A stretch of 64,000 nt of DNA, taken from the NCBI GenBank assembly GCA_003313425.1, contig NHZP01000002.1:1-64000 (forward strand), given 5' to 3'. The stretch comes from Pseudopyrenochaeta lycopersici (Eukaryota; Ascomycota; Dothideomycetes; Pleosporales; Pseudopyrenochaetaceae). The translations under genes were made by a program, and so were the position numbers. The notes under the pieces are model-generated. The model ran no database searches. It was not told the DNA's origin and worked only from the letters and a program-made list of their open reading frames with translations. Of this stretch, positions 45,060 to 58,826 are shown in pieces. How positions within the stretch are numbered: position 1 is the stretch's first letter; each line of letters begins with the position of its first letter.

Positions 45060-46292
45060 ATGTCTTCAAACGAGCAACGCGGACAAGTGGCTGTTGTCAT
45101 CTCAGGCATATCCGTCGGCCTAGCCACTATTACTGTCCTTCTACGTCTATGGACGCGCTGCTTTATCGTTCGTTGTCTTGGTATTGAGGACTATTGCATC
45201 ACTCTCGCACTGGTACGCTATATTCTACTAGCTCATCATTATCTGCAATGAACACAAGAATTGACCCATATATCCCCCAGATCTGCGCTATTGGACTCAC
45301 CATTTGTATTGGTATCCGTACGACCCCCTGCGACGCGATACCTTCAACGTAACTAACTTAGTTCTAATCAGAGGCCGAATATGGGATGGGTAAACATATT
45401 TGGACTCTCACACCCAACGATATGAGCAACTCCCTGAAGGTTTGACCCCACTCTTCGATCTATTAAGCGATCGTCTCTTTTTTTAACATGATAATTGCAG
45501 GCATTCTGGGCAAGCTTGATAGTCTATTATTTGTCGCTTGGTCTCACCAAGAGCTCTATCATCTTGCAGTATGGACGAGTATTCACGACGAGAAAATTCC
45601 AAATCGCTTGCTGGCTAGTCATGATAGTGGTGGTAGCGTACACCGTTTGGACAATTTTCGGCAGCATATTCGCATGTGTTCCGGTACGAGCGTTCTGGAC
45701 CAGAGAACCCGCGAAATGTATTAACCAATTCGCAATGTGGTTTACTAACGCGGCAATCAACATCCTCACTGACTTTACAATTATTATCTTGCCTATGCCG
45801 GTCATACGGAGCCTGAACCTAGCAAGAAGGCAGAAGCATGCCCTCATGGGTATCTTTGCTGTTGGTGGATTGTACGTGAATTTTCTCCTGTTTTATGGAA
45901 CAGTATGGCAGCATCTTCACGTATCACCTTCCATTATTTCCGTTTCCATTCACGCTGACCTGTGCCTCATTAGTGTCTGCATTATCTCCATCCTTCGCCT
46001 GCAATCTCTCGTTGCTATCTCCAATTCCGAAGATCCGACCTACGACAATCCTCCCGCCGCAACGTGGTCTTCGGTCGAAACAAACGTTGGAATCATCTGC
46101 TCATGTTTACCTTGCCTGCGTCCGCTTCTTACAAAATGTTTTCCTGGCATCTTTCCATCTTCGTTTCAACACAGTGCTGATAGCGCTGCGGCTTGCGGCC
46201 GCCGTGCATACGACCACAATTCCCAAGCCCACACCATTCCACCCAGTCCAACCAACTCCAAATTCTCCACAGTCTCGGCTATTGATAAATAA
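45060..46292 (+). CDS. PTH11/rhodopsin-domain integral membrane protein
   Basis: Five exons (45,060-45,212, 45,281-45,311, 45,372-45,439, 45,501-45,871, 45,974-46,292) give an intact 313-residue protein. Hydrophobic helices alternate with family motifs: GIEDYCITLAL, EYGMGKHIWTLTPNDMSNSLK, AFWASLIVYYLSLGLTKSSI, CVPVRAFWT, AKCINQFAMWFTNAAINILT, LPMPVIRSLNL and GGFVCIISILRL. These are the hallmarks of the fungal rhodopsin-like family that includes the PTH11-type receptors, seven-helix plasma-membrane proteins that sense outside signals. The small 31-bp exon 2 and a GTTTGA donor in intron 3 are unusual but keep the frame. A second, broken member is at 56,191. Confidence 0.88.
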
Positions 46293-47969
46293 GCTGATGG
46301 AACATGTGTCGTTACAGTTGTCGAGATGCATATGGAAGACTCGAAAAGGATCAACCCAATGCTAACACTGTATGGAGTGAAGAGCAATGCGCCAACAGTA
46401 CGGTACGAGATCGTCAATAAACAAACGTTCGGTTAGCGCAGAATACCCTAAATCTGTATCTGAACTTTCTTACGACAGATTGATAGTTTGGTCTCTTTGT
46501 TTACAAACTCCATCGTCTAAGAGTGTAAATTGGATGAAGACCAAGATCCTCTGGCTGGAACCCTTTTAATATGTAGTTGTAATATTACTTTCATCCCTAC
46601 TTGTACTCATACCTTACCTTAATGCAGAATGTTGGTATGGGCTCAGGCTACCCCTGAGCCCTAGCCCCAACGCACGACTGATAACAGAGAGGTGCTCCCC
46701 TTTTCTGTATTAGCCCCTGCATACCAACATAAATAAGGGAACCTTTAAAAGAGAATAGCTAGAGTACTAAATAATGCTGACAGACATAGTAAAAGGATTC
46801 AACCTTGATTCCAATCTACTAGTCCTTACTCTTGATCAGCAGTGGGCTGATTCTAAAATAATTATAAATAAACTCCTTCATCTCTATAACCTGTACATCT
46901 GCACTCTTTAACCATTTCTTAGCAAGAATAGCTGCTAACTCTTTTGTTGTTAGTAGGTACTGCAAATTATTAACTTTAAACTATGCTTTTAGCTTGGTCT
47001 TCTTAGTGGTTTGATACGCTTCCTTAGAGACTTAGTTTAGTCGTAGGTTTTCGGGGTTGCTTAGTAGACGATTCGTCCACAGAGTCGTCTCTAGGACGCT
47101 TTGCTAGTTGCTTAAGGAAGGGAGGGTTTTCGCAGTCCCGTATGCGTCTTAAGAGATTCTCCGCTGTCTACGTCATGAAATACCGGTAGGCTATCTCTCT
47201 ACTTGTTAAATACGGCCTGTGCCGCCAGTCTCAGACCTGGCACCTCCTTCAGCACATCGTTTAGGTTTTTGCAGTGCTCGATTAAATCCGCAAAGCTGCC
47301 TAAGGTGATGGACAATGGTGTTTTTTCGATGGAGGAGGTAGGTAGCGCGGAGTGGTTGATGCGGTAATGGTATTATCCCTTAGGCCAACGCTATTGCGTT
47401 TTAGCGCACCGCGATTGATTAGGGGAGTAAAACTAACTAGATCTGCACGGCTGTGTAAGTCATCAGCCAGAATAGGTCCTTCTACCCCACTTAATTATTT
47501 TCACCGTCTAGTCCTCTTTCATGGACGAAGAACAAGTATAAATGCCCGTTAGGACTTAAACATCTGAATTCTCTGTTAGTTACATGCTACACATGTCACC
47601 AGCAATTATTCGACTTCGTGGAGTTCGAGAAGTTCTATAGCATTTGATACGTTTATTCCGTTCTAAATTAGGACTTAGGCAGACGTTACTGGTCTAAACC
47701 TCCGCACGATAATCGAATAAGCATATGAAATTCTTGGATAACATTACGGGAGAGCGATCCACGATTTTTGAAAAGAGATAAAGAGAATTAACCCCTATTT
47801 ATACAACAAGGAATATCCTGTTACTATGGCCTCTTTTAACGGACCTTTATTTCTCTTCGTCACCAATTTAAGGAAGATAAGCAGCCTATCTCTCCAGTTA
47901 CACTTGGCGCTATTAGCAAGAATGGTATAGTACATACAAAACTACTATTTTCCTTATTTTCTTCTAAGT
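46293..47969. other. Intergenic with decayed repeats
   Basis: 46,630-46,729 is a 100-bp segment with 10-bp inverted ends (TGTTGGTATG/CATACCAACA), LTR-like, but without a target duplication. A minus-strand trace at about 47,180-47,330 (SFADLIEHCKNLNDVLKE, AAQAVFNK) suggests a decayed coding region that I cannot name. AT content rises here and stops are frequent. Confidence 0.45.
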
Positions 47970-49371
47970 TTGCATTTTGCTAACTAGACGTGATTAAAGG
48001 GTTCCTTCCGCTATGTAAAAGGTTTCGGAAATGAATCCGATAATGTTAGGTCCGATGGCGTGTATTGGCTCGCCTCTAGCACTAATCTAGTGACTACAAT
48101 TGCTGTAATGCAGTGCGTTAAGAAGGGACAACTATACCTGAATGATGATATCGCCAAAGAGCTCCCAGAGTGGAAGGACCTGAGGATCCTAACGGGTTTT
48201 AATGAAAAGAATGAAGCCATCTTTAGGCCCGCAGCAAAGGCTATTACTCTTCGGCAAGTCATCATCTGTGCTTAGTTCCAAAGGCTGACCATATTTAATA
48301 ACATGGAATGTTGGTAATCAGGCACCTGTTGACGCACTCCAGCGGCATGGCTTATGTATTTATGTGGCTTATGTATTTATGTGGCTTATGTATTTATGTG
48401 GCTTATGTATTTATGGATCCGCTCCTAAGCCGCTAACAAGAGCTACAGGGTAAACAACCCATTAATCCTCCCAGATCTGTCGTAAGTTAGCTTACTCCGA
48501 TTGTCAATACAGTTAGCTTACCACCGAGCGACATACGCAGAAAAGTTCCCTCAACACTTGCTCGTGTTTGAACCTGGTGAACGATGGATGTATTCGCCTG
48601 GCATTGACTGGGCTGGAGTTCTGGTAAGGGTGGGAAAATCTCTGTGCAACATAGTGTAAAAATTAACTAATTGTCATCGCGAACTAAAAAGGTTGAGCGA
48701 ATCACCTCTACGAAGCTTGGCGAGTACATGCAACGCTATATTTTAACGTCGTGTCTGCTAAAGACGCTAGCTTCCATCCCGAACAGCGAGAAGAGGTGCG
48801 AACTCGAAAGAACAAAATCTGGGAGCGAGTGGGTGAGAGGTTGCAGGAACAGAAGCAGCCTTACTGGCCAGACAGGGTTGATGCAGATTTTGGCGGGGAC
48901 GGTATATTTGCAACTTTGGACGACTTGCTTAAGATCTACTAAGGCGTCCTGACAGGAAAGTTGCTCCGGCCCGAGTCTGTTAAGGAGATGTTCTAGCATT
49001 ATCTTAAGCCATCTAAGGGCCTCAACAACCCAGCGAAGTACTCTTTGTCATCCTGTAATACTATCTGAAATGCTGTCTCAGACAATGTCCCTGTCAGCTT
49101 TAGGATTAGGGGTTTAATAAACACTACTTTAGTACCGAAACAACGCGGAGTGAACTTACTTATCTTGTTAGGTTTACCAAATTGCTACTGGGTAGGTCTT
49201 CTACCTGGTGAATGCGGACTCTCGCTTACTATCGAACTGTAGTGGATTGACCTCAACAATGGTGTCGCTGGCGTATATCTTTCTCCGCTTGTACCAACTG
49301 GAGATGAGAAGGCTATCGAGCTGCTAACTGAGTTTGAGGAATTCGTGTACTCGAGTTTGGATAAATCCTGA
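47970..49371 (+). pseudogene. Beta-lactamase-fold serine hydrolase, decayed
   Basis: Plus-strand segments in changing frames follow the order of a class C beta-lactamase-like esterase/transesterase: VYWLASSTNLVTTIAVMQC (48,057), DDIAKELPEWKDLRIL, TLRQVI, FEPGERWMYSPGIDWAGVL (48,570-48,632, before a GTAAGG intron), FHPEQREEVRTRK, YWPDRVDADFGGDGIFATLDD, and GVAGVYLSPLVPTGDEKA at the end. The active-site SxxK reads SSTN, so the general-base Lys is lost, while the Tyr-containing YSPG site remains. Several stops and frameshifts, plus a 17-bp repeat expansion at 48,348, make it a pseudogene. Confidence 0.72.
48348..48415. repeat. 17-bp tandem repeat inside hydrolase pseudogene
   Basis: Four exact copies of TGGCTTATGTATTTATG. 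The three extra copies add 51 bp, which keeps the reading frame (MAYVFM becomes repeated). Confidence 0.95.
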
Positions 49372-51828
49372 TTGCCCATCCAAGCTGGATTGATACATTT
49401 CGTTTTGAAAGTAGTGTGAGCATATCTATCATTTCATCTCGGTGCTTTGCGCTTAATCTGACCTCGATCTACCACAGCTACAATTGACAAACCAGGAACT
49501 GGCACTGTGCAAACACTGATTGCTGCCTGCACAAACTCTTTACATGTGCTTAGGTACTTCCTGAGAGCTGATGACTCCTATCTCGCCCGCGACTTGTGTG
49601 CGACCGGAATTAGCACCAGTTGCTGTCGAGCAGCGGTTGCTCGCGCCGGCGGACCTCCGCATTGTCGCCGTCGCAACAAGCGTCTATCTTCATGCTGGTT
49701 AGTCTGACAGTGATAAGTACGAGTTGATGAAGCTGGTAACGCTTGTTTCCTCGGCCGGCCGAGCGTGGCGGTGATGAGCCCGGGCGGTCAATACATGGGG
49801 ACTGCACAGCTTGGACCGGGTGTCTGGGACGACTGAAGACGGCCGCCGCGCATCGGCTGCCACCAAGCACGAGCAGGCAGAAAGCATTGCTAGGTATCCT
49901 AGCAAAACCGAAGACCTAGCCACCATCAGAGATGCCCGTTAAACAACATCTCAGCAGCTAACAAACTAATAATAGATCATTTCCTTACGTACACGTCAGG
50001 CCGTCGGTCTTCTTGTCGAACGAGCAATGGGCAAAAGTGTACCGATAATAGGTAAGCTGGTTATATACTTAGCTAGATGTAGGTCAAGCAAAAGCTTGGG
50101 ACTTACATTGATACACAGGATGCGACAACCGAGCCCAAACATCTTTAGGCTGGTAATTATGTTAGGTAGGGACACTAGCGCATTAGCAGCGGAGCGTTGT
50201 TTTAGGTACATTGTAGAGAGTAGCAGCCCAATAATTTCCTTAAACCTCCTAAGTATTAAAAGATAATATAGTAAGCTAAGTATCTACTTCTTTTAAAGCT
50301 ATTTACGTGTTGTAACCTAGAGATATTGTACAGGGTAGCCTTAAGCGTATTATGCAGAGAACAAGGTTATCAGCCTCTGCATGCCTGCTTATACGTCACA
50401 TCTCCTGTAGCCTCTTGACCCGAGCTGCTTCTCTCCCTTCAAGCGCGTATAAAGGCAAGAGATTCAATAGCTTGCGCGCTAAGGAGTCTTCCATATAGAG
50501 AAAGCAGAATTCCTCTCTACCTACTTAAAGACCTGGAGGACAGTCTTCACAGAGCAGAACATTAGGATTAGATGTGAAGCGACAGGATTAATCCTGTTTA
50601 CCCCACAGCGCGTCTTATCGTCACTTACTGCTGGTAGGACTCTATCTCCACTAGGGACAGCAGCAGGTAACTAGGCAGTGTGGGACTTGTAAGAGATCTG
50701 CTGCAGCGCTAGTCACAGAGCTAATTTGTTAAACTATTAGCTAGCTTATTAAGGGTTGTTCACTGGTAATATAGTTAGCAGTAATCTTAGCAGAGGAGAA
50801 TGGTAAGCTTTCGTGCAGCAAACTGTTGCTAAAGACGTAAGCGTTAGCATCGCAGATAGTAGATTGCACGAGGAAGAGTTCTCTAATCTTATTAAGGCCA
50901 AGCTCTAGCTATAGATGTTGAAAGGTGTTTCTATAAGGGTGAGCAGGCTTAAGCTACTTAGGTCCAACAATAAGTACCACTAACACGCAGTAACTGTCAA
51001 ATTCAAGGCAATAACAGTCGGAAATGTACTAGTTCTTAAGAAGCTCCCTTGCAATAATTTATCTAATTCTACTGCATTTTTACTACGTAATTATCTAAAG
51101 AGACGCGCGAATTTAGGGAGTGCGCAGCTTACTAGCAAAACGCGTTAAGACGATGTCGTAAGAATACAGACGATGTTACAACACTTAACATAGTGTTAAT
51201 ACTATAATAAGACTAGATAACGTTACAATCGTACTCACAATACTACAACGCTATACTTAGGGGATAATACTACAATAAGTCTAGACAATGTTACAATAAC
51301 ATACATAATGTTACAACGCTATGCATAAGAATAATCCTACAGTAACATCAATATTACGACACTATAGATATTACTGTACTATAGTATGAAAAGACTTTAC
51401 TTTCCCTAGTAAGCCCTTAGAAAAGAGTATCCTATGCCTAACTAGTCTATTTAAGTAAAGTTAAGGCGCTAATCTAGAAGCTTTTGAAAAGTACAAGCAT
51501 GCGCTATCCTGGAGCATTCGTACAGCCGCTTGTTTGATTCGCTAATCGTGCAACGCACTACTACGGTATGATCCAGCCTAACCAAGAAGCCTCTTGGCTT
51601 CCTGTCAGCTAAGTTATATATTAAGGATCGACTTAGTCCTGGGAATGGTGAAGGATTGAAGACACCGACCGAGTTGCAGCAGTGTACCTGATGGTCTAGT
51701 CCGCACCACTTTTTTGCCTATTTTGATACCCAGCTGAGGCTGGTAATTATTTGATCGATATTTTAGAAGCATCTCTGTGTCCTTTAATCTTGGCAATCGT
51801 GATTCTGGACGAGAAGATATCTAAGGTC
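49372..51828. other. Intergenic, decayed sequence, no gene recognised
   Basis: Several short ORFs lack domains. A minus-strand 75-codon ORF at 49,699-49,926 begins with a leader-like hydrophobic stretch but has no other support. At 50,450 there is a TATAAAGGC box in LTR-like context. The stretch 51,040-51,420 is AT-rich. Confidence 0.45.
51198..51331. repeat. 67-bp imperfect tandem repeat
   Basis: Two diverged units of about 67 bp, each with AATACTA(T/C)AATAAG near the start and TACAACGCTAT near the end. A weaker third unit may follow. Confidence 0.6.
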
Positions 51829-52920
<1,092 letters not shown>

Positions 52921-53814
52921 GCTTGCTATCGGACTCGACATTTGGTTATTCCAGTTATTTAAAGTCTAGTCTCTAGAGATGTTAACAATCAAGCTGATTA
53001 AACCCTCGTTGTCGGCTTGGCTTGAGACTTGTTTTGGAGTCGTTAGGCTTAACTTGTTCAACTTGATTAGGTAGATAAAGCTGGCTTGGCTTTAAAACTT
53101 AATTAATAGCTTAATTGTTTGTTATAGTAGAGATTTCTTAGCTATACTAATTACTCGGCCTAACACAACTTATATATAGCGTCTACCTTAGTGTCAGTTA
53201 TTCTTACTATAGTAACGCTACTACCTTTATTAAAGCTACCTTTATATTACTATTATTAATTAGCGAGAGAATCAATATTAGTTAGGGTTTAATCTCCTAA
53301 GAAACCCTAAATAGAGAATAATTAATATCTTAAATTATAACGCTAAAAAGGTTAATATTTTAGGAAATATCTAATTATACTGCAAGTTTATAGTCTAATA
53401 TAATTAAATTTAATATATTATATAAACCGTGTTTATAATAATGTAACTTATAGTTATTAAGATAAATAATAAGAAAAGTTTAAGAAGTAGCATTTATTAG
53501 GGTAGGTTGTATATACTTTAGAGTTAGAGGACTATACTAAGATTAAAATTAAAAGACTATTAGTTAGTAGTGTAATAGAGTTAATTAAGGTTATTATATA
53601 AAAGTAAACTTAATTATAGTATATTAAATTTCTATATATATTAGAACGTTCGATTTGCGGTTCGAATCGTCGCTAAGCCGGTACGTGCACTCGCTTATAC
53701 AGCCCATTATTACTAGCTGCTGAGCTAGACCTCTGTTACCCTATTAAAATCTGCAAACAACAGATTAATTCAGACGATTATGGGCCGTTTTCACTTATTT
53801 CTGGCTGGGGTTAA
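52921..53814. other. AT-rich RIP-like block, no gene recognised
   Basis: The first 150 bp contain repeated GGCTTGGCTT/GGCTTGAG words. The rest is strongly AT-rich with no coding trace. It abuts the truncated end of the regulator at 53,815, so it may be an insertion that cut that gene. Confidence 0.5.
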
Positions 53815-54605
53815 CTAGCTCATACAATTTGCTTGCACTGCCAGGCTCATAATCCTGGCCTTGTGGAGTGGTTCATTTGCAACAGAGAAGGCCACAGCCA
53901 ACGTGAATGCCTGAACAATTTCCCTGCTCTTCTGTCCAGTAACCACAACGCTGTCGGCTAGTATGTGCCTCAATCGAGTATCCATATCTGTGAATAATTT
54001 TATGTTAAGACTTGAGGCCGCAACAGTAAGAATAGCCAGTTGGAGTATAGGCTTCTGTTCGTTCCCGTCTGTCAAAGATGGGAAGGAAGGCAAAATGAGA
54101 GGGGAATCACCCATCATGGTGAAAAAGTGATGATGTAGGGTCTGTACCTGCGCCTCGGATACTGCAGCAATTAGTTGAACGGTTCCCGTATTCCTGTTTT
54201 CAAGACGAATTTTCGGCAATGGTTCCAATTGGCCTATCGTCGGCTCGTGAGTAATGTACGGCTGGTTCAAATGAGCAAGCGTATCGCGCACCTCGCTGGT
54301 CGTCGAGGTGTGTTGAGCAGGTATAATGTTGTCTGAGCACGAGATAGGTTGCGATATCGATGCCGAGGGATCGAGGGAAGACAACCCGGAGCGGTTAGCT
54401 CCTTCCTTTTTGCGCCTGCAACCTGCTCGTTGTTCTTTTTCTGGGATCCTTCGTCGTAGATATAAGGGCAGCGAGCGTCCAAACATCTTCTACAGGAGCT
54501 AATGTCCCCTTCGCTATTTGAAGGCTCACAACGCAGCTTGGAGATCCGGCAGTTCAAGCACGCTCGAAGTACTCGTCGACGGGGACCGCGAGCTTAGTTA
54601 TCCAT
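53815..54605 (-). pseudogene. Zn2Cys6 transcription factor, truncated and broken
   Basis: Read from ATG 54,605: MDN, then TAA at 54,594-54,596, then ARGPRRRVLRACLNCRISKL with the binuclear zinc cluster CLNCRISKLRC...CRRCLDARC. A frameshift near 54,400 leads into a Ser-rich linker and the start of the fungal regulator middle domain (HHHFFTMMGDSPLILPSF, LQLAILTVAASS, VVTGQKSREIVQAFTLAVAF). It stops at 53,815, well short of the usual 500-700 residues. Such proteins bind CGG triplets in promoters. The TAA fits CAA to TAA. Confidence 0.75.
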
Positions 54606-56190
54606 TTAATTTTGGTTAGGAATGACTTGATAATGTGGGGCATGGTGATGTTGATGAAAGGAAGCCGCATCGAAGATGAGGGCTACTCCTAGATGGAGAA
54701 TTATTACGCCAGGGTTGACTTGAAGGGAATAAGAAGTGGCTCACCTACCCCCGTATTAATACAGCTTACTGTAGTGGCTCTCGGCCAGCGGCTTTCGTTC
54801 CCCGAATATTCGCATACGATCAAGATTAGATAAGCAAGCCCCTGCAGGTGTGGCAGGTGTTAGCGGTAATCCCTCAGAAGTCTCCGGAATTTAGCGTCGC
54901 AAGGGCAAAGGCATGCCGCAAGCCCATCCCATGCTCATTGGTTGACTCACAGGCCCGGGAACGAGGACCTGACCCGAACATCACAGTGTTTTCGGAAACT
55001 TGCGCGAAAAGCCTCTCAGGCCCAGCAGCGATCCATTCTTGTCAGCAATACATGTTTATAGATCATTGCCACTCTATTAGGCTTTGCCACAGGAAAGACA
55101 CAAGCCATTAATGTTAATAATGCGACTTGCAAAACGGGAGGGTGCAGAGACCAGCACTATCGTCAACTTCATCGCAGGGCACAGGCTTCGCTGATAACAC
55201 CTGCGCAATAGAACCAGTGCTCTGGGGCCAACACCCTGTTCCCCGCAAATTCTGTCCAGTCCGTTAATTGACTCCTTTTGCGCGCATCTGCAATACGGGG
55301 GAATTGAGAAACTCTCCCGCATGGATTAACAGCTAAACGCAAAATGCCTCATGTACGATTCTGGAGTCTTGCTTTTCGGGTAGCGATCCTACTGGCTAAC
55401 TCTAAATGCTATCGCAAGTAAAAAAGCAAGGTTCTGTCCGGGACACTGGATGCATTGGTTATGGACCATCGAGGGCTGAGTCCAACAGCTTGGGTGACGC
55501 AAGAACGCACACCATCTCAAGCAGATCATTTCCTCGTATGAACCCATCCGAAGCGAAGGCTCTCTCAAGGGGTGTATAGTAATACTTCTGATTGGCAACA
55601 CTTCTGATTCAACCGTGAAAGTTGTGTTGCGCTTGGGGAATTCCATGTGGCGTTTCCGCCATTGGTTTCCGATGCACATGATCGGTGTACTTCCACTCTG
55701 CATAATAGCAACGTCAGCTCAATCGCATAACTTATACTATTTCTGAGACCGACGGAACTATCATAGACCTGCTCCTCAATGTATTTGACCTATGACGCTC
55801 TTACAGCTTTCATTCCCACACGCGAGGGAAAGGTTTTGGCCAATAAGGATGCAGAAAACGGCTAGAGTTTGGCGTCTGATGAAGACAAATAACTGCTAAA
55901 AACGCGGCATGTGGGCCGTTTAAATCTTATTTTAGTGCGCTTTCTTGCAGTTCTATCCCCTTTTAACTCTAACCATGCGTTGATTTACCCCTCTGTCACA
56001 AAGTACAGACTTTTCCAGTCTTTTTCCGCTTCAACTCATTGATTACATCACCGCATTGGCACATACATTAGACGTGCACCTGTTATTAGAGCTAGGTAGA
56101 GTTAAAAATTGCTGCTTGGCTATCTATCCGTATCGCTTGGCCGGGTTGGCATTACCTACATTGGAAGGTGATCATACACGCTATTGCAAC
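54606..56190. other. Intergenic, no gene recognised
   Basis: Overlapping minus-strand ORFs at 55,077-55,322 and 55,389-55,703 might be remains of a coding gene (one contains CPGQNLAF, superficially P450-like) but do not hold together. Nothing else is supported. Confidence 0.45.
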
Positions 56191-57467
56191 ATGACGTCCG
56201 GGACGGTCGCGACACCTGAAGAGATAGCTAACTGGCCGGCTCCAAATTTCGAGGATCCTGAGAGTCTTGGAGCAATTGTAATTGGGCTCACGGCGCCGAC
56301 GCTCGCCCTCACGGTTGTCTTCGTGGTTGCACGATTCTATGGTAAGCGGATCCTTCGGCTGGCTTTGGGAATCGACGACTGGATAATGCTCGTTGCTACA
56401 GTAGGTTCCCTATAATATCTACAACTAACATCATTTAAATTCCACTTAGATATTCTCTATACTAGTATCTGCACTGGTACTAGAATCCCTCAACTACGGT
56501 GTAGCCCTGCATATCTGGGACCCGCAGCTACAGTGGCTTGACACAAGCGCCAAAGTACTATGAACACTCAATAAATTCCTAGCAAGATTGGCCCACTAAT
56601 GCAACATTTGTAGATTACTTTTGCTGGCGATGTGCTTTATCCTATAGCGTGCTCGCTTCTAAAAATATCTTTACTACTTACATATGTACGACTGTTTCCA
56701 TCTTGATCTAACAAGATTTTTTGCGATATTCTTGGCATATTCATTACCTTAAATATGGTAGCCAGCACATTGCTTATGGTGTTTCAGTACGTCTTAAATT
56801 AAGGCTGCAATATAACGAGCCTTAGCTGACGCGCTTTAGATGTACTTTGATTCGTGCATATTGGGACCCCTTAGTAAGACGACACTGTATTAATCCACGT
56901 GCAACGTATGTCTCTATTGCTGCCCTAAATAGCCTCACTAATATTCTCGTATATTTGTAAATGTAACTGCACCTATGTTTTAACGACATGCTGAATTATC
57001 TAGATGGCCAGCGAAACTACTTTGGACTCTGCGGGTTCTACTAAAACAACGACTGGGAATTATTTTTCTTTTCGCAGTTGGCTGCACCGTTTGTGTGGCT
57101 GGTGTCTGCCGGTAGGCTCTTTCTATATCTTTTCACGCGATATATAGACGCAAAGCTAAACTATCGCGTAGTATATACTATCTAGTAATTTACTATTAGT
57201 CCTATGATTTATCTTGTAAGTATGCCCAGGACTATCCCTAAATGTATCGAAAAGGTAATTACATTCTGATTCAGGACTAATAATAACTAGTGAACCTTAG
57301 GGAACGGAGCTATCCTTTATGCTGTAATGACTGTTGAGATGAATTTAGGCATAATTTGTGCCTGCCTCTTGGGTGTAAAACCCGTGCTCGTAGTACTCTT
57401 TCTGCGTTGTTTTACTAGTACCTATATATTAAACCTAAGAAAAGAAAACTACGGCTATATGGGCTAA
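56191..57467 (+). pseudogene. Second PTH11/rhodopsin-domain membrane protein gene, broken
   Basis: Exons 56,191-56,400, 56,450-56,554, 56,614-56,786, 56,840-56,956 and 57,004-57,111 join in phase, followed by a last exon near 57,300-57,467. Motifs match the gene at 45,060: ALGIDDWIMLVAT, LNYGVALHIW, ITFAGDVLYPIACSLLKISL, CTLIRAYWDP, RHCINPRATYVSIAALNSLT, WPAKLLWTLRVLLKQRLGII and VEMNLGIICACLLGVKPVL. TGA at 56,704-56,706 follows LFPS, where related proteins have Arg, so CGA to TGA is likely. The exon around 57,115-57,290 is decayed. Not functional as read. Confidence 0.78.
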
Positions 57468-58222
57468 TCTAAGCAACCGAAGTTCTTTACCTTTAAGTCT
57501 CTCTCTAATAGTAAAGCACGTGACTGGAAAATTAGCTACGGCGTCTCTCTTGAAGCCATTAATAGTAATAAAAAAGATTAGAGGAACTTTGGTTGGGCTA
57601 GTCCGAGTGGAGAGGGTACTAATCTAGAAATACTGTGTAATGTAATCGCGGTGAATTAGGTAATAGTGGTGAGTGAGGAGGGGCTTGTAAGGTCGAGGAG
57701 TAATAGTGACGGTAGGAGTAAGGAATGGGTTATGAAGGTTGCGCCTGAGCTAGTTAGAGGCTAGGTTTTGGTATAGCCCTTGTCTAGTGATAGTATTTGC
57801 AGCAGGTAGGTTGGACTTTAATAGACACGCGCGTGGGGCTTAGTAAAAATTAGCACCTGCTCTTATTTTATAGCATCCCTATTCCTATCATAAACGTCCG
57901 ACTAAGCGGGTTCTGGCCTATGTCGGCTTGCGGAAGTTGGAAGCAGGCTGTATGCGGACAGGCCAGAATAGGCTGTAGTGTGTCTAGACTAGACAAACTA
58001 GGGCCTCCGTACTTAGAACAAGAAGTAGGCTGTATTTAAATAAAATAAGGAGGCTGTGCCGTGTCTATACTAAATAAAGCAGGACCTAGAGTAAATAGAA
58101 AGACTAAGACAGTAAGAAGTATAGGTATATAAATCTACAGGATAGTTAAATGAAGAGTGGTAGTTGAATCTTTCACTAAGTCGCGAGACACCGAAACGAG
58201 ACAAATTAAGGTACTTTGCAGT
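57468..58222. other. Intergenic, no gene recognised
   Basis: G-rich on the plus strand around 57,600-57,780 with many stops; no domain or repeat match found within the window. Confidence 0.45.
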
Positions 58223-58573
58223 TGTTGCAAACAAAGCGCTGTGACCTGGGATACGGTAGGCTCACGTGCGCGCTGACGTGGGAGCTCACCCTGGAGAGAC
58301 ACGTATCAATGTGTAGATTCACGGGCGCGCTCACGTGCGAGCTCACGTGCGAGCTGATGGGCAAGCTCACGCAGGAGACACCTGAAGGTAGACTCACGTG
58401 CGCGATCACGTGCGCGAGCACATACCCGCTCCTACCGTATAATGGCCCCTGTAATAGGCCGTGCTCAGCTCTCCTCTATATAGCTGGCTCTCCTGAGCCT
58501 CCTAGATAATACAGTGGTCCGTCTCATAGATCACCTGGGTAACTGTTGCGAAGCTCTCCCTTTTTCCTCCACA
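58223..58573 (-). mobile_element. Solo LTR with CACGTG motifs (family F5), copy 2
   Basis: This is the reverse complement of 29,476-29,851 (351 bp here). On the minus strand it begins TGTGGAGGAAAAAGGGAGAG and ends TTTGCAACA, flanked by GCAGT at 58,218-58,222 and 58,574-58,578, a perfect 5-bp duplication. It keeps several CACGTG palindromes in a (G)CTCACGTGCGAG context. Confidence 0.88.
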
Positions 58574-58826
58574 GCAGTCAAGTTACATTAATAATCTAAC
58601 AGCATTTGCTTTCTAAATCCTTTTGCGGCAATAGTATTATATTCCTTTACTGTTTGATTACTTTTGTCTACATAATAAAGTTATTTTAGTCCTACAAGAT
58701 AAAGATTTTATAAATGCTGAGACACCCTTTAAAGAGCCTAATATACCATTACCATCCAAATGCGAAGAGTCTCCTATGCGAGCTCGATTAGTGCCTTGTG
58801 CATACGCAGATAGGCACGTATGACTC

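Noticed and set aside
53650..53680. GGTTCGAATC looks like a tRNA T-arm
   Set aside because: The five bases on each side do not pair as a T-stem, and no acceptor, D or anticodon arm can be drawn around it.
55389..55703. Possible cytochrome P450 heme region (CPGQNLAF)
   Set aside because: The usual FxxGxRxC context is absent, and no other P450 motif is found in any frame nearby.
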